From assembly GCA_029945445.1 (NCBI GenBank), contig JAQSCO010000015.1, positions 206,066-270,065 of the forward strand: DNA of 64,000 nt, in the 5' to 3' direction. The DNA is from Lacunisphaera sp. Lineage in GTDB: Bacteria > Verrucomicrobiota > Verrucomicrobiia > Opitutales > Opitutaceae. Within the stretch, counting starts at the first letter, position 1; the number at the start of each line of letters is the position of its first letter. Positions 7,265 through 18,605 of this stretch are shown here, one piece after another. The position numbers were made by a program, and so were the translations under genes. Below the pieces are notes generated by a model. That model did not search any database and was not told the DNA's origin. It worked only from the letters and a program-made list of their open reading frames with translations.

Positions 7265-8596
7265 ATGCCGGCCCCATCCATTCTTGCCGTCACCACGGAT
7301 ATTCCGCCGGTTCTGCTCATCCCATTCGGGCTGCTGCTGGTGCTGATTGCGACGATGCCGCTCTCTCCGGAGAAGGTGAAGCACCTCTGGGAACATTACT
7401 ACCCGCATGTGGCCGTGACGCTCGGTGCCCTCGTCGCGGCGGTCTACTGGCTGACCATTCCCGGCGGGGCCCACGTCATCGGCCACACGCTGCACGAATA
7501 TTTTTCCTTCATTTGCCTCATCGGGTCGCTGTTCGTGGTCGCGGGCGGCATTCACCTGAAGGTGAAGGGCGAAGGCACGCCCATGGCCAACGTGGTGTTC
7601 CTCGCCGTCGGCGCCGTGCTGACCAACCTGATCGGCACGACGGGCGCCTCGATGCTGCTCATCCGGCCGTGGATCCGGGTGAACAAATACCGGATCAGCG
7701 CGTTCCACATCGTCTTCTTCATCTTCATCGTCTCGAACTGCGGCGGCGCGCTCACGCCCATCGGCGACCCGCCGTTGTTCCTCGGCTACCTGCGCGGCGT
7801 GCCGTTCTTCTGGCTCCTTGAGCACGCCCTGGCGCCGTGGGTGCTGGTCAACGGCCTCCTGCTCGGCCTGTTTTACGCGTTCGACAACAGTAGTTTTTCC
7901 AAGGTGGTCGCCTCGGTGCGGCAGCACGCACTGCAGGATCACGAGACCTGGCGCTTCGACGGGGCGGTGAACGTGCTCTTTCTGCTCGCGATCATCGTCG
8001 GCGTCTTTCTGCCGGAGAAATACTTCATCCGCGAGTGGGTCATGCTCGGGGCGGCGGTCGCGTCCCATCAGCTGACGCCAAAGCAGGTGCACCAGGAGAA
8101 CCATTTCACCTTCGCCCCGATCAAGGAGGTGGCGTGGCTCTTTCTCGGCATCTTCCTCACGATGATGCCGGCGCTGGGCTACCTGGAGCAGCACGGCAAG
8201 GCGGCCGGCCTGACCAAGCCGGCGCAGTATTACTTCGCCACCGGCGGCCTGTCGGCGGTGCTGGACAACGCGCCGACCTACGTGAATTTCCTCAAGCTGG
8301 CCGAGGTGACCTTCGTCGAGGAGACGCCCGGGGAACGCGCCGCGGGCGGGGCCGACTACGACAAGCGCGCCGTGCGCCAGCTGCTGGACAACGCGCCGGA
8401 CTTCGTCGTGGCGATCAGCCTCGGGGCGGTTTTCTTCGGCGCGCTGACCTACATCGGCAACGGGCCGAACTTCATGGTGAAGAGCATCGCCGAGAGCGCG
8501 GGCGTGAAGGTGCCGAGCTTCTTCGGTTTTCTGTTCAAATACAGCCTGCCGCTGCTGCTGCCGGTCATCGCCCTCGTGGCGTGGGTGTTTTTCTAA
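7265..8596 (+). CDS. Sodium:proton antiporter (NhaD/citrate-transporter-like membrane protein)
   Basis: The 443-residue protein is very hydrophobic, with roughly 11-13 membrane segments. It contains GTTGASMLLIRPWIRVN near residue 122 and FIVSNCGGALTPIGDPPLFLGYL near 157, matching the ion-transporter superfamily (NhaD, ArsB, CitM) pattern of a polar Gly/Pro hairpin. A second internal half carries YFATGGLSAVLDNAPTYVNF. The exact ion is not determinable. It follows the SerB-like gene by 16 bases and converges on glutamate dehydrogenase. Confidence 0.82.
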   Translation: MPAPSILAVTTDIPPVLLIPFGLLLVLIATMPLSPEKVKHLWEHYYPHVAVTLGALVAAVYWLTIPGGAHVIGHTLHEYFSFICLIGSLFVVAGGIHLKVKGEGTPMANVVFLAVGAVLTNLIGTTGASMLLIRPWIRVNKYRISAFHIVFFIFIVSNCGGALTPIGDPPLFLGYLRGVPFFWLLEHALAPWVLVNGLLLGLFYAFDNSSFSKVVASVRQHALQDHETWRFDGAVNVLFLLAIIVGVFLPEKYFIREWVMLGAAVASHQLTPKQVHQENHFTFAPIKEVAWLFLGIFLTMMPALGYLEQHGKAAGLTKPAQYYFATGGLSAVLDNAPTYVNFLKLAEVTFVEETPGERAAGGADYDKRAVRQLLDNAPDFVVAISLGAVFFGALTYIGNGPNFMVKSIAESAGVKVPSFFGFLFKYSLPLLLPVIALVAWVFF

Positions 8597-8606
8597 GCGG
8601 CAGGGC

Positions 8607-9875
8607 TTACGGGAACAGCCCGCGCTTGGCCTTGGCCTCGGCGACGCGGGAGATGCCGAGGACGAGGGCGGCGGTGCGGCGGCTGCACTTGTATTTCTTC
8701 TGGGTCTCGTCGACCGAGGCCTTGGCCTTCGCCAGCATGCGGTAGAGTTTGTCGAAGACCTCGCCCTTGGACCAATAGTAGTTCTGCAGGTTTTGCAGCC
8801 ACTCGAAGTAGGAGACGATGACGCCGCCGGAGTTGCAGAGCACGTCGGGGATCAGCTCGATGTCGCCGCGCTGCGTGATGATCTCGTCGGCCTCGTTGGT
8901 CGTCGGGCCGTTGGCGCCCTCGGCGAGCATGCGGCACTTGAGCTTGGCGGCGTTCTTGCCGGTGATGACGCGCTCGAGGGCGGCGGGGATGAGGACGGTG
9001 CAGGGCAGTTCGAGCAGTTGCTCGTTGGTGACGGCGTCGCCGCCCTTGAAACCTTCGAGCGACTTGTGCTCGGCGACGTAGGCGAGGGCGGCCTTGAGGT
9101 CGACGCCCTTGGCGTTGTGGATGCCGCCGGTGAAGTCCGAGATGCCGGTGATCTCCGCGCCCCAGTCGTAAAGCGCGAGGGCGGCCTCGCTGCCGACATT
9201 GCCAAAGCCCTGGATGACGACCGTGGTGTCCTCGGGCTTGATGCCGAGATCCTGGAGGTAGGCCTTGACGAACCAGGCCACGCCCTCGCCGGTGGCTTCC
9301 TTGCGGCCGAGCGAACCGCCGATGGCGATCGGCTTGCCGGTAATGACGCCGGGGTCGAAGTGGCCGACGTGGTTGGAATAGGTGTCCATCATCCAGGCCA
9401 TCACCTGCTCGTTGGTGCCGACGTCCGGCGCGGGGATGTCCACGTTGGGCCCGATGAACGGCAGAATTTCCTGCATGTAACGGCGGGAGAGGCGCTCAAG
9501 TTCGGTCTGCGACATGTCGCGGGCGTTGACGACCACGCCGCCCTTGGCTCCGCCGTAGGGCAGGCCAACCAGCGAGCATTTCCAGCTCATCCACATGGCG
9601 AGCGCCGCGACCTCGCCGAGCGTCACGTCCTGGTGGAAACGGATGCCGCCCTTGGCCGGGCCGGTCGAGAGGTTGTGCTGCACGCGGTAGCCCTCGAAGA
9701 TCTCGACCTTGCCGCTGTCCATGCGGACGGGCATCGAGACGATGACGCAGCGGCGGGGGCGCTTGGTGCGCTCGCGCAGGCCGGACTCCATGCCGATGAT
9801 GTCGGCGGCCAGGTCGAATTGGTTGCACGCCTGCTGGAAGACGGGCGAATTGTAGATTGTGTTGGTAAGGGACAT
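8607..9875 (-). CDS. gdhA: Glu/Leu/Phe/Val dehydrogenase (glutamate dehydrogenase)
   Basis: 422 residues from the ATG at 9875 (MSLTNTIYNSPVF), typical of hexameric small-subunit GDH. The substrate site reads GPAKGGIRFHQDVTLGEV and the catalytic Lys is in GLPYGGAKGGV. The Rossmann motif is VVIQGFGNVGSEAA near residue 215. It interconverts glutamate and 2-oxoglutarate plus ammonium with NAD(P). An in-frame extension to 9941 is rejected because the family starts near MSLTN. Confidence 0.93.
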   Translation of the reverse strand: MSLTNTIYNSPVFQQACNQFDLAADIIGMESGLRERTKRPRRCVIVSMPVRMDSGKVEIFEGYRVQHNLSTGPAKGGIRFHQDVTLGEVAALAMWMSWKCSLVGLPYGGAKGGVVVNARDMSQTELERLSRRYMQEILPFIGPNVDIPAPDVGTNEQVMAWMMDTYSNHVGHFDPGVITGKPIAIGGSLGRKEATGEGVAWFVKAYLQDLGIKPEDTTVVIQGFGNVGSEAALALYDWGAEITGISDFTGGIHNAKGVDLKAALAYVAEHKSLEGFKGGDAVTNEQLLELPCTVLIPAALERVITGKNAAKLKCRMLAEGANGPTTNEADEIITQRGDIELIPDVLCNSGGVIVSYFEWLQNLQNYYWSKGEVFDKLYRMLAKAKASVDETQKKYKCSRRTAALVLGISRVAEAKAKRGLFP

Positions 9876-10007
9876 TGGGGTGAGGGCCGGGGCCCGGGGT
9901 TTGTTTTGCCGCAGACTGGGCAATCCGCGGACGTTTAGCAATTGGCTTCCGGTCCGGCGGCGAGTTCAATGAAACAATCTTATCTCCAATGAAGTCTGGT
10001 TGAATAA

Positions 10008-11417
10008 ATGGGAGCCCTCAGTCGATTTTTCTCCTGGTCGGTGCAAAAACTCACGTTCGGGCTCCTGCTCGCGGTGCTGACCGTGGCCGGCCTGGGCCTT
10101 TGGACCTATTTGCGCGACCAGGTGGGCTTTGACGTCCGCCGGCTGGAGATCGTGCGCGCGCTCACCGGCGAGACGACCAAGCTCAAGGCGGCGTTGTCCG
10201 ACGTCGACGCGCGCATGGCCGCGACGCGCGTGGAGATCGCCGCGCAGCAGGACCGCGCGGCACAGGCGGGCAAGGTGGCCCGGGATCTCGAGTCGATGAA
10301 CAGCGGCCTGAGCCGCCTGACCACGGACTCGGCCCAGGTGCGCGAGAATGAGGAGCGGCTCGCGCGCATGAAGAAAATGGAGAACGATTCGCTCAAGCGC
10401 GTGCTCGAGCTGCAGGAAGGCCTGAAGCGGACGCAGTGGGAGAAGGACGGTCTCGAGATCGCGCTCGGCCGGATGGCGGCGCAGCTCAAGACCGTCGAGG
10501 AAAACAAGTCCCGGATCCTGCACTATGCCCGCGAGGCGTGGGCGAAATACGGCCCGCAGGTGACGCTGCTGCTCGCGCTCTATTTTCTCGGGCCGCCGCT
10601 GGGCCGGGTGTTCCTCTACGCGGTTTTCGCCCCGTTCGTGTCGGGTCGCTCGCCGGTGCTGCTCGGCGCGTCGACCGCGGCGCTGCCCGAGGTGACCACC
10701 AGCCGCGCGGCGGTGGACCTGCCGCTCGGCCCGGGCGACACGCTGTGGGTGAAGGAGAAATTCCTGCAGGCTTCGGATGAGGGCCTGAACAAGCAAACAA
10801 AGTCCATCCTCGACTGGCGGATGCCGTTCACCTGCCTGGCGGCCGGGCTGACGGAGTTGATCGAAATGAGGAACGCCACGACCGACGCGACGTTCCGTGC
10901 GACCTTCTCCAGCCAGGAAAATCCCAACACCGAGCTCGCGCTCGTGACGGTGCCCGCCGGGGCGTCGATTGTGCTGCGGCCGAGCTTCCTGGCCGGGGCG
11001 ATCGGCTTGCAGGGCGGCAAACTCGTCATCCGGCGCCACTGGCGGCTGTTCACGATGCAATCGTGGGTCACGGGGCAGTTCCGGTATTTTGAGTTCGCCG
11101 GCCCGTGCCGGCTGCTCGTGGCCGGCAGCCGGGGCGTGCGCGCCGAAGTGCTGGCGCCGTCCCCGGGCAACCCGGCGCCGGCGCGCCGCACCAACCAGGA
11201 CGCGACCATCGGCTTCACGCCCGGGCTGGCCTACCGGCCGATTCGCGCCGAGACGTTCTGGGCCTATTTCCGCGGGATGAATCCGCTGTTCGACGACCTG
11301 TTCGAGGGCAGCGGCGTGTTCCTCTGCCAGGAAACCTCGGCCAAGGGCCCGCAGGAACAGGTGCGCAAATTCTGGGCCGGCCTGTGGGGCGGAGTGCTGC
11401 GGGTGTTCGGGCTCTAG
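10008..11417 (+). CDS. Membrane-anchored coiled-coil protein, possibly with AIM24-like C-terminal domain
   Basis: The 469-residue protein has a hydrophobic segment at about residues 15-35, a long charged coiled coil (about 45-175, heptad-rich with Glu, Arg, Lys and Ala), and a second hydrophobic segment near 185-210 (VTLLLALYFLGPPLG). The C-terminal 250 residues are beta-rich with repeated Gly/aromatic turns (for example RRHWRLFTMQSWVTGQFRYF); they resemble AIM24-like domains, but this is only a visual impression. No function can be assigned. It stands alone between gdhA and uvrB. Confidence 0.7.
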   Translation: MGALSRFFSWSVQKLTFGLLLAVLTVAGLGLWTYLRDQVGFDVRRLEIVRALTGETTKLKAALSDVDARMAATRVEIAAQQDRAAQAGKVARDLESMNSGLSRLTTDSAQVRENEERLARMKKMENDSLKRVLELQEGLKRTQWEKDGLEIALGRMAAQLKTVEENKSRILHYAREAWAKYGPQVTLLLALYFLGPPLGRVFLYAVFAPFVSGRSPVLLGASTAALPEVTTSRAAVDLPLGPGDTLWVKEKFLQASDEGLNKQTKSILDWRMPFTCLAAGLTELIEMRNATTDATFRATFSSQENPNTELALVTVPAGASIVLRPSFLAGAIGLQGGKLVIRRHWRLFTMQSWVTGQFRYFEFAGPCRLLVAGSRGVRAEVLAPSPGNPAPARRTNQDATIGFTPGLAYRPIRAETFWAYFRGMNPLFDDLFEGSGVFLCQETSAKGPQEQVRKFWAGLWGGVLRVFGL

Positions 11418-11423
11418 TTTTGC

Positions 11424-11493
11424 ACACAAAGGAGCAAAGGACTGAACAACCGCTGCGAACTTTGCCGCTTAGTTTCTTTGTGTTTTCCGCATT
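11424..11493. repeat. Imperfect palindrome between the coiled-coil gene and uvrB
   Basis: ACACAAAGGAGCAAAGG near 11424 is partly mirrored by CTTAGTTTCTTTGTGTT near 11468-11484, making an imperfect hairpin in the gap before uvrB. The low-GC words resemble dispersed palindromes. No clear promoter is seen. The match is weak. Confidence 0.35.
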
Positions 11494-11515
11494 CCTGGAT
11501 TCTGAATAACCAGCC

Positions 11516-13531
<2,016 letters not shown>

Positions 13532-13538
13532 CTCTGCC

Positions 13539-13609
13539 TGGAGGAGGGGCTTTATGCCCCGATTTCAGCAAGGTCCGCCAAGTAATCGCGGCGTAAAGCC
13601 GCTCCTACA
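13539..13609. repeat. REPIN-like palindrome after uvrB (copy 1)
   Basis: A hyphenated inverted repeat: GGAGGAGGGGCTTTATGCCCCGA on the left and a mirrored GCGGCGTAAAGCCGCTCCTACA on the right. It has the same layout as the element at 18606-18676 but with several mismatches between arms. Two inverted REP units around a short spacer is the REPIN design. Confidence 0.75.
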
Positions 13610-13625
13610 GTAGCCAAGCCCCGCC

Positions 13626-14303
13626 TTACTCCGGCAGCGCGTCGTCCGGGCCGTCGTCCTGGCGGCACTCGTTCATGACGCGCAGCCAGATCTCGCGGAG
13701 ATCGAAGAGGCGGGGCAGGGCGTATTCGCGGAAGCGCAGCGCGAGCGGCGTGGCGGCGACATCGGGCTCGCCGAGCCGGGCGAAGGTCTGGTTGAGCACC
13801 TGCAGCGCGCGCTTGAAGAGGCACACGGCGAGCGTGTAGTCGCCCATCTCGAGCGCCTGCACGGCCTGCAGCACCTGCTCATTGCCGCGGTAGAGCAGCG
13901 CCTGCAGCGTCACGCCGAGGGCGGCCGGCACGCGGTCGGGCTGCGCGGCGACGCGTTCCCAATGCGAGATCAGGCTGAGATAAAGGGCGCGCGAGGAAAT
14001 ATAGACCGGGTTGCGGTGCAGCGTGTAGGGATCCCAGTCGCCGGCGAAGACCTCGTCGGCCTCCGCCTCGGCGGCGGCCTCCTCAGCCTCGGTCTCGGGG
14101 GCGGCCATTTCCCAGCCCATGCGGCGGGCGACCTCGTCAATGCGGTCGGGGGCCACGGCCAGCTGGTCGTAGTGCTTGAGATAGTCGCGCACCGCGACGT
14201 CCTGCTCGCCCAGATATTTCATCCAATCCGCCTCGGTCCAGGCGAGTTCACCGCGGTCTTCCCAGTCGTTATCGAACAACCCGTCGGAATCAGAATTGGT
14301 CAT
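13626..14303 (-). CDS. Conserved hypothetical acidic protein
   Basis: 225 residues from the ATG at 14303 (MTNSDSDGLFDNDWEDRG). The N-terminal half is acidic, with an Ala/Glu-rich linker near residues 85-100. The C-terminal half is helical (ALEMGDYTLAVCLFKRALQ and similar), resembling a tetratricopeptide-like helix pair. No catalytic motif or membrane segment is seen. I do not recognise the family. It is transcribed away from acyP. Confidence 0.7.
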   Translation of the reverse strand: MTNSDSDGLFDNDWEDRGELAWTEADWMKYLGEQDVAVRDYLKHYDQLAVAPDRIDEVARRMGWEMAAPETEAEEAAAEAEADEVFAGDWDPYTLHRNPVYISSRALYLSLISHWERVAAQPDRVPAALGVTLQALLYRGNEQVLQAVQALEMGDYTLAVCLFKRALQVLNQTFARLGEPDVAATPLALRFREYALPRLFDLREIWLRVMNECRQDDGPDDALPE

Positions 14304-14432
14304 GTAATGAAGGGCGCCTTGCGGCGTCAGCCCGAACAGTGCGCAGCCGGCCCCCGCTGGCAAATATAATTCCGGTCAGCCGGTCCCGAGGTTGGTGTTG
14401 AATCGCGGCAGGGCGGCGCTTTCCTACAAAAC

Positions 14433-14708
14433 ATGTCGGAAGTGCATTATGCCACGGTCTTTTTCAGCGGTCGGGTGCAGGGCGTGGGCTTCCGCTATTC
14501 CACCTTGCAGGTGGCCAAGGAGTTCGAGGTGAGCGGTTGCGTGCAGAACCTGCCCGACGGCCGGGTCCAGCTGGAGGCGGAGGGCCGGGCGACTGAAGTG
14601 CGGGATTTCATCGTTGCGGTCCAGGTGCGGATGGAAGGGTATATCCGCAAGGTCGAGCAGACCGAAACACAGCGGGCCGCAAAGTTTCAGGGTTTCTCCA
14701 TCCGTTGA
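14433..14708 (+). CDS. acyP: Acylphosphatase
   Basis: The 91-residue protein has the acylphosphatase signature [19 protein letters not shown] (catalytic Arg) and the catalytic Asn in [18 protein letters not shown]. It hydrolyses acyl phosphates by family. Its stop overlaps the next start (TGATG), so it is the first gene of a four-gene unit with an ABC transporter. Confidence 0.94.
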   Translation: MSEVHYATVFFSGRVQGVGFRYSTLQVAKEFEVSGCVQNLPDGRVQLEAEGRATEVRDFIVAVQVRMEGYIRKVEQTETQRAAKFQGFSIR

Positions 14709-15481
14709 TGCCGTCCGCCGAGGCCCCTTGGGCCGTAGAGTTCGCCGCCTTCGCCAAGAGTTACCCCACCGGCTGGACCGGCGGGCGGATCCATGCTTTG
14801 CGGCCGCTCACGCTGCAGCTCGCCGCGGGACAAGTGCTCGGTCTCCTCGGGCCCAACGGTTCCGGCAAGAGCACCACGCTGAAGGCGCTGGCCGGGCTGA
14901 TCGCGCCGACGGAGGGAACATGCCGGATTTTTGGCCAGGCCGCGGGGAGCGATGCGGCGCGGACGCTGGTCGGCTACCTGCCGGAAGCGCCGCAGTTTTC
15001 GCCGCACCAGACGGGGCGCGAATTTCTGCATTACTGTGCGGGCCTGAGTTCGCTCGGTGGCGCCACGGCGACGCGGCGGGTGGACGAGGTTTTGCGCTGG
15101 AGCGGCCTGGGCGAGGCGGCGGAGCGGAAAGTCGGCACCTACTCGAAGGGCATGACGCAGCGCGTCGGTCTCGCCCAGGCCGTGCTGCATGAGCCGCGAC
15201 TGGTGCTGCTCGACGAGCCGGCAGGCGGACTCGACCCGGAGGGGCGGCTGGCCTTGAACCGTCTCATCCGCGATCTCGCGGCGCGCGGCACGACGGTTGT
15301 CTTCAGCTCGCACCTGCTGGCGCAGGCGGAGGAGGTGTGCGACCGCCTCGTCCTGCTCGGGCGCGGCCGCTTGCTGGCCGAGGGCGCGCCGGCCGAACTG
15401 CTCGGCGCGGAACGCGACGCGAACCCGGGGCCATCGCGCCTGGAGAAACTTTATCTGGAGAAACTCCACGCCCATGAGTGA
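14708..15481 (+). CDS. ABC transporter ATP-binding protein
   Basis: 257 residues. Walker A is GLLGPNGSGKSTTLKAL (about residue 48), the signature is GTYSKGMTQRVGLAQA, Walker B is LVLLDEPAGGLDPEG, and the H-loop is FSSHLLAQAEE. It belongs to the drug/ABC-2 export subclass. The start is the ATG at 14708, coupled to acyP. It overlaps the permease gene by 8 bases, so the two form one exporter. The cargo is unknown. Confidence 0.92.
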   Translation: MPSAEAPWAVEFAAFAKSYPTGWTGGRIHALRPLTLQLAAGQVLGLLGPNGSGKSTTLKALAGLIAPTEGTCRIFGQAAGSDAARTLVGYLPEAPQFSPHQTGREFLHYCAGLSSLGGATATRRVDEVLRWSGLGEAAERKVGTYSKGMTQRVGLAQAVLHEPRLVLLDEPAGGLDPEGRLALNRLIRDLAARGTTVVFSSHLLAQAEEVCDRLVLLGRGRLLAEGAPAELLGAERDANPGPSRLEKLYLEKLHAHE

Positions 15482-16262
15482 CACCGCCCACCATGGTCCG
15501 GCGGCCTCGTTGCGGCGCATCCGGCTCATCGCCGGGCACACGCTGGGTGCGGCGTTGCACCAGCGGCTGGCGCTGCTGCTGGCCATTACGGGCGCGGCCT
15601 TGGTTCTCGGGGCGCGGTGGCTGCGGGATTTCAATTTCGGCGCGGCCGAGCTGAAGTTCATCGCCGACTTCGGACTTGGGGCGATTGGATTTTTCGGGAC
15701 GCTGCTGGCGGCACTGGCGACGGCGCAGCTGTTTTGCTCGGAGATCGAAAGCCGGGCCGCGGACTGCGTGCTGACTCGACCCGTGCGCCGTTGGGAATAT
15801 CTCACGGGCAAATTCGCCGGCGTGGTGGCGTTGCTCACGCTGTTCGTGCTGACGCTGGTGATCGTGCTGGGCGTGGTGCTCGCCGTGCGCGAATCGCAGC
15901 TGGGCGCCACGCTCGCGCCGCTGCCAGTGTTTCTCCAAGCCTGCGCCTTACAATGGCTGAAAATCACCCTCGTCGCGGCGATGACGCTGTTCGTGTGCAG
16001 CTATGCCGGCTCGGCGCTGTTCGCCAGTTGCGCGGGATTGCTGCTGGCCCTGGTGGCGCAGCTGCGCGGTTTTGCCGGGGGCGGAAGCTGGGCGTGGCTG
16101 CGCGTGTGGCCTGACCTCGGGTTGTTTGACGGAGAAGCCCTATTGGCCGCGGGCCACCCGGCGTCGGGCGGTTGGCTGCTGTCGCTCGCCGGTTACTGGG
16201 CGGCCTATGTGCTGTTGTTCGTGGCGCTGGCTTCGTATGCATTCAAACGTCGCGAATTTTAG
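15474..16262 (+). CDS. ABC-2 type transporter permease
   Basis: 262 residues from the ATG at 15474 (MSDTAHHG). About six hydrophobic segments are visible. FCSEIESRAADCVLTRPVRR is the cytosolic loop typical of ABC-2 permeases: a paired-charge segment, then a coupling helix before YLTGKFAGVV. It overlaps the ATPase gene upstream and a TPR protein gene downstream. Confidence 0.87.
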   Translation: MSDTAHHGPAASLRRIRLIAGHTLGAALHQRLALLLAITGAALVLGARWLRDFNFGAAELKFIADFGLGAIGFFGTLLAALATAQLFCSEIESRAADCVLTRPVRRWEYLTGKFAGVVALLTLFVLTLVIVLGVVLAVRESQLGATLAPLPVFLQACALQWLKITLVAAMTLFVCSYAGSALFASCAGLLLALVAQLRGFAGGGSWAWLRVWPDLGLFDGEALLAAGHPASGGWLLSLAGYWAAYVLLFVALASYAFKRREF

Positions 16263-16971
16263 GCCGGCCCTGCTCGGCGCCACGTTTGCGGTCCTCGTCG
16301 CGACCGCTGTTGTGCTGCGTCCGCTGGAGCAATCCCTCGCGTCCACCGGCGGGCACGTGGAGCAACTCGCGGCGTTGGCCGGTCGCGGCGGGGCACTGGC
16401 GGTGCTCGGCGGCCTGCGGTCGGTCGTGGCGGGCGGCTTCTGGCTGCAGGCCAACCTCGCATGGGAAAGGCGGGATGCGCCGGCCACGACGGCGTTGCTC
16501 GGGCTGACCGTCGCGGCCGACGAGCGCCCGCTGTATTTCTGGCTCAACGGCGCGCGGATGCTCGCCTACGACCTGCCCGAGTGGCCGCTCGCTGCCGCGC
16601 CGCCTGCGGCGGTGCGGCAGAAGGTAAGGGCGGACTATGCCCGGCAGGCGCTGCTTTTCCTGGAGCAGGGCCGGCGCTGGCATGGCGCCGCCGCCGCGCT
16701 CCTCATTGAGATGGGGAACATCCATCTGCGGCGCACCGGCGATTTGGAAAGCGCGGCGCGCTGCTACCGGCAGGCGGCGGAGCTGCCCGGCGCGCCGTAT
16801 TATGCGGCGCGGATCCATGGCGAACTGCTGCGCGAACTCGGCCGGCCGGCCGAGGCGCTGGCGTGGTTGCGGCAGGTCCTGCCGAAGCTGCCGGCGGACG
16901 ATCCGGCGGCGCGACGCGGCGTGGTGCTGGAGCGCATTGCGGTGCTGGAGCGGGCGACGAACACCAAGTAG
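16237..16971 (+). CDS. Membrane-anchored tetratricopeptide protein
   Basis: 244 residues from the ATG at 16237 (MHSNVANFRPALLGATF). One N-terminal membrane segment is followed by an exoplasmic domain. Residues 150-235 form TPR-like helix pairs (LIEMGNIHLRRTGDLESAA; GELLRELGRPAEALAWLRQ). It overlaps the permease by 26 bases, which implies translational coupling and a role with the exporter, perhaps as an accessory. No enzymatic motif is seen. Confidence 0.75.
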   Translation: MHSNVANFRPALLGATFAVLVATAVVLRPLEQSLASTGGHVEQLAALAGRGGALAVLGGLRSVVAGGFWLQANLAWERRDAPATTALLGLTVAADERPLYFWLNGARMLAYDLPEWPLAAAPPAAVRQKVRADYARQALLFLEQGRRWHGAAAALLIEMGNIHLRRTGDLESAARCYRQAAELPGAPYYAARIHGELLRELGRPAEALAWLRQVLPKLPADDPAARRGVVLERIAVLERATNTK

Positions 16972-17034
16972 GGCCGCGGCGACGATGCCTTTGACAAGCA
17001 CCCTCGGGGCGCTAGGACTGCGGGCACCCTTCCC

Positions 17035-17703
17035 ATGCCCGATAACCTGACGATCAACTGGCCTTATCTCCTCGCCGCACTGGCCATGCTCTGGTTTCCG
17101 CGCCAATGGCTGCGCACGGGCCGGAGCATCCTGAAAAGGCGCCGCAAGCCTGACGGCGCGCTCGAGCGGCTCGCCGGCATCGGCGCGCGCGACCCGGATG
17201 ACCGCTCGGTGCAAGCCGGCAAGGAGTTCGCCAATTTCCGCAACTACGTGGACCTGTTCCGGGCGCTGGCCGGCGGCTACTGCCTCGTGCAATACGGCAT
17301 CACCGCCTCGGACGTTGATGCGGCGCAAATCGTGTTCCTGGTGCAGTCCCTCGTGCTTCTCATCGCCGTGCTGATCCAGACCATCCGCATCGATGAGCGC
17401 GTGAGTTACTACGCGGCGATCTTCTATTTTGTCGGGCTCAACGTCGGCGTCAGCGGGCATTACGCGGGGCTGTTCGCCTTTGCGCTCACGCTGGCGATCA
17501 ACCCCGTGATCCCCAACCCGCGGATGTTCCTGACGGCTTACGCGCTGCTGATGCTGCCGTTCGGTTTCGCCTTCAACGCGGACTACCAGCAGCTGGCCGT
17601 GAACGTCGGCCTGGTGCTGCTGATCCCGCTGCTCAGCCTGCTGACGAAGCGGCCGGTCGTCATCTTTTCCCGCAAGTCCAAGGCCACGGCCGTCGCCACC
17701 TGA
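17035..17703 (+). CDS. Hypothetical multi-pass membrane protein
   Basis: 222 residues with about five to six membrane segments (for example QIVFLVQSLVLLIAVLIQ and LNVGVSGHYAGLFAFALTLA), plus a basic cytosolic loop KRRRKPDG near residue 35. The family is not recognised. Its stop overlaps the menA start by one base (TGATG), so the pair is translated together; a role near quinone synthesis is speculation. Confidence 0.72.
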   Translation: MPDNLTINWPYLLAALAMLWFPRQWLRTGRSILKRRRKPDGALERLAGIGARDPDDRSVQAGKEFANFRNYVDLFRALAGGYCLVQYGITASDVDAAQIVFLVQSLVLLIAVLIQTIRIDERVSYYAAIFYFVGLNVGVSGHYAGLFAFALTLAINPVIPNPRMFLTAYALLMLPFGFAFNADYQQLAVNVGLVLLIPLLSLLTKRPVVIFSRKSKATAVAT

Positions 17704-18593
17704 TGCCGGCGCAAACCGCATGGCGCCACTGGGTCGAGGCCGCGCGCCTGCGGACGCTGGCGGCGGCGGTCATCCCGGTCATGGTTGGCACGGCGCTGGC
17801 GGCCGCGCACCGCGGGGCCCGCTACGCGGACGCGGCGATCTGCCTGGCCTTCGCGCTGCTCGTGCAAATCGGCACGAACTTTGCGAACGACTACTACGAC
17901 TTCGTCAAGGGCGCGGACACCGCGGCGCGCGTCGGGCCGCGTCGGGCCGTGGCGGCGGGCCTGATCGCGGCGCCAGCCATGCGGCGCGCGATGGCGCTGG
18001 TCTTGGCCGCGGCGTTTTTGGTCGGGCTGCTCTTGCTCCGGTCCGGCGGCTGGATCCTGCTGCCCGTCGGTATCGTGAGCATCCTCTGCGGGCTGGCCTA
18101 CACGGGCGGGCCGTGGCCGCTGGGCTACAACGGGCTCGGCGACCTGTTTGTCTTCATCTTCTTCGGCCTCGTGGCGGTGGACACCACCTTCTACGTGCAG
18201 GTCGGCTACGTTACCTCCGACGTGACGTCGTGTGCCGCGGCGATCGGGCTGCTGGCGTCGAACATCCTTGTGCCGAATAATTATCGTGATGCCGAGACCG
18301 ATGCCGCCGCCGGCAAGAAAACCCTGGTGGTGCGCTTCGGGAAAAAATTTGCGGTCTGGCAATACGGCCTGAGCGCCACGGTCGCGCTGTTGTGTCCGCT
18401 GGCGCTGCGGCTGTATGGCTACGGCTGGGCGGTGTTGCTGCCGCTGGTGCTGGCGCCGGGGGGCTTCGCGCTGACACGGCGGCTGGCCGCCTCGCGCGAG
18501 CCGGCGGAGCAGATTGCGCTGCTCGGGGACACGGCGAAGTTCCTGGCGGCGTTCGGCGTGCTGCTAAGCGCGGGGGTATGGTTCGGGAAATAG
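17703..18593 (+). CDS. menA: 1,4-dihydroxy-2-naphthoate polyprenyltransferase-like (UbiA family)
   Basis: 296 residues, eight or nine membrane helices. The first Asp motif is NDYYDFVKGAD (about residue 61) and the second is NNYRDAETDAAAGKKTL (about 196), matching MenA proteins, which prenylate DHNA to demethylmenaquinone. Menaquinone is thus likely the respiratory quinone. No other men genes are nearby. A different aromatic prenyl acceptor cannot be excluded from sequence alone. Confidence 0.85.
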   Translation: MPAQTAWRHWVEAARLRTLAAAVIPVMVGTALAAAHRGARYADAAICLAFALLVQIGTNFANDYYDFVKGADTAARVGPRRAVAAGLIAAPAMRRAMALVLAAAFLVGLLLLRSGGWILLPVGIVSILCGLAYTGGPWPLGYNGLGDLFVFIFFGLVAVDTTFYVQVGYVTSDVTSCAAAIGLLASNILVPNNYRDAETDAAAGKKTLVVRFGKKFAVWQYGLSATVALLCPLALRLYGYGWAVLLPLVLAPGGFALTRRLAASREPAEQIALLGDTAKFLAAFGVLLSAGVWFGK

Positions 18594-18605
18594 TGGATTC
18601 TTGAC

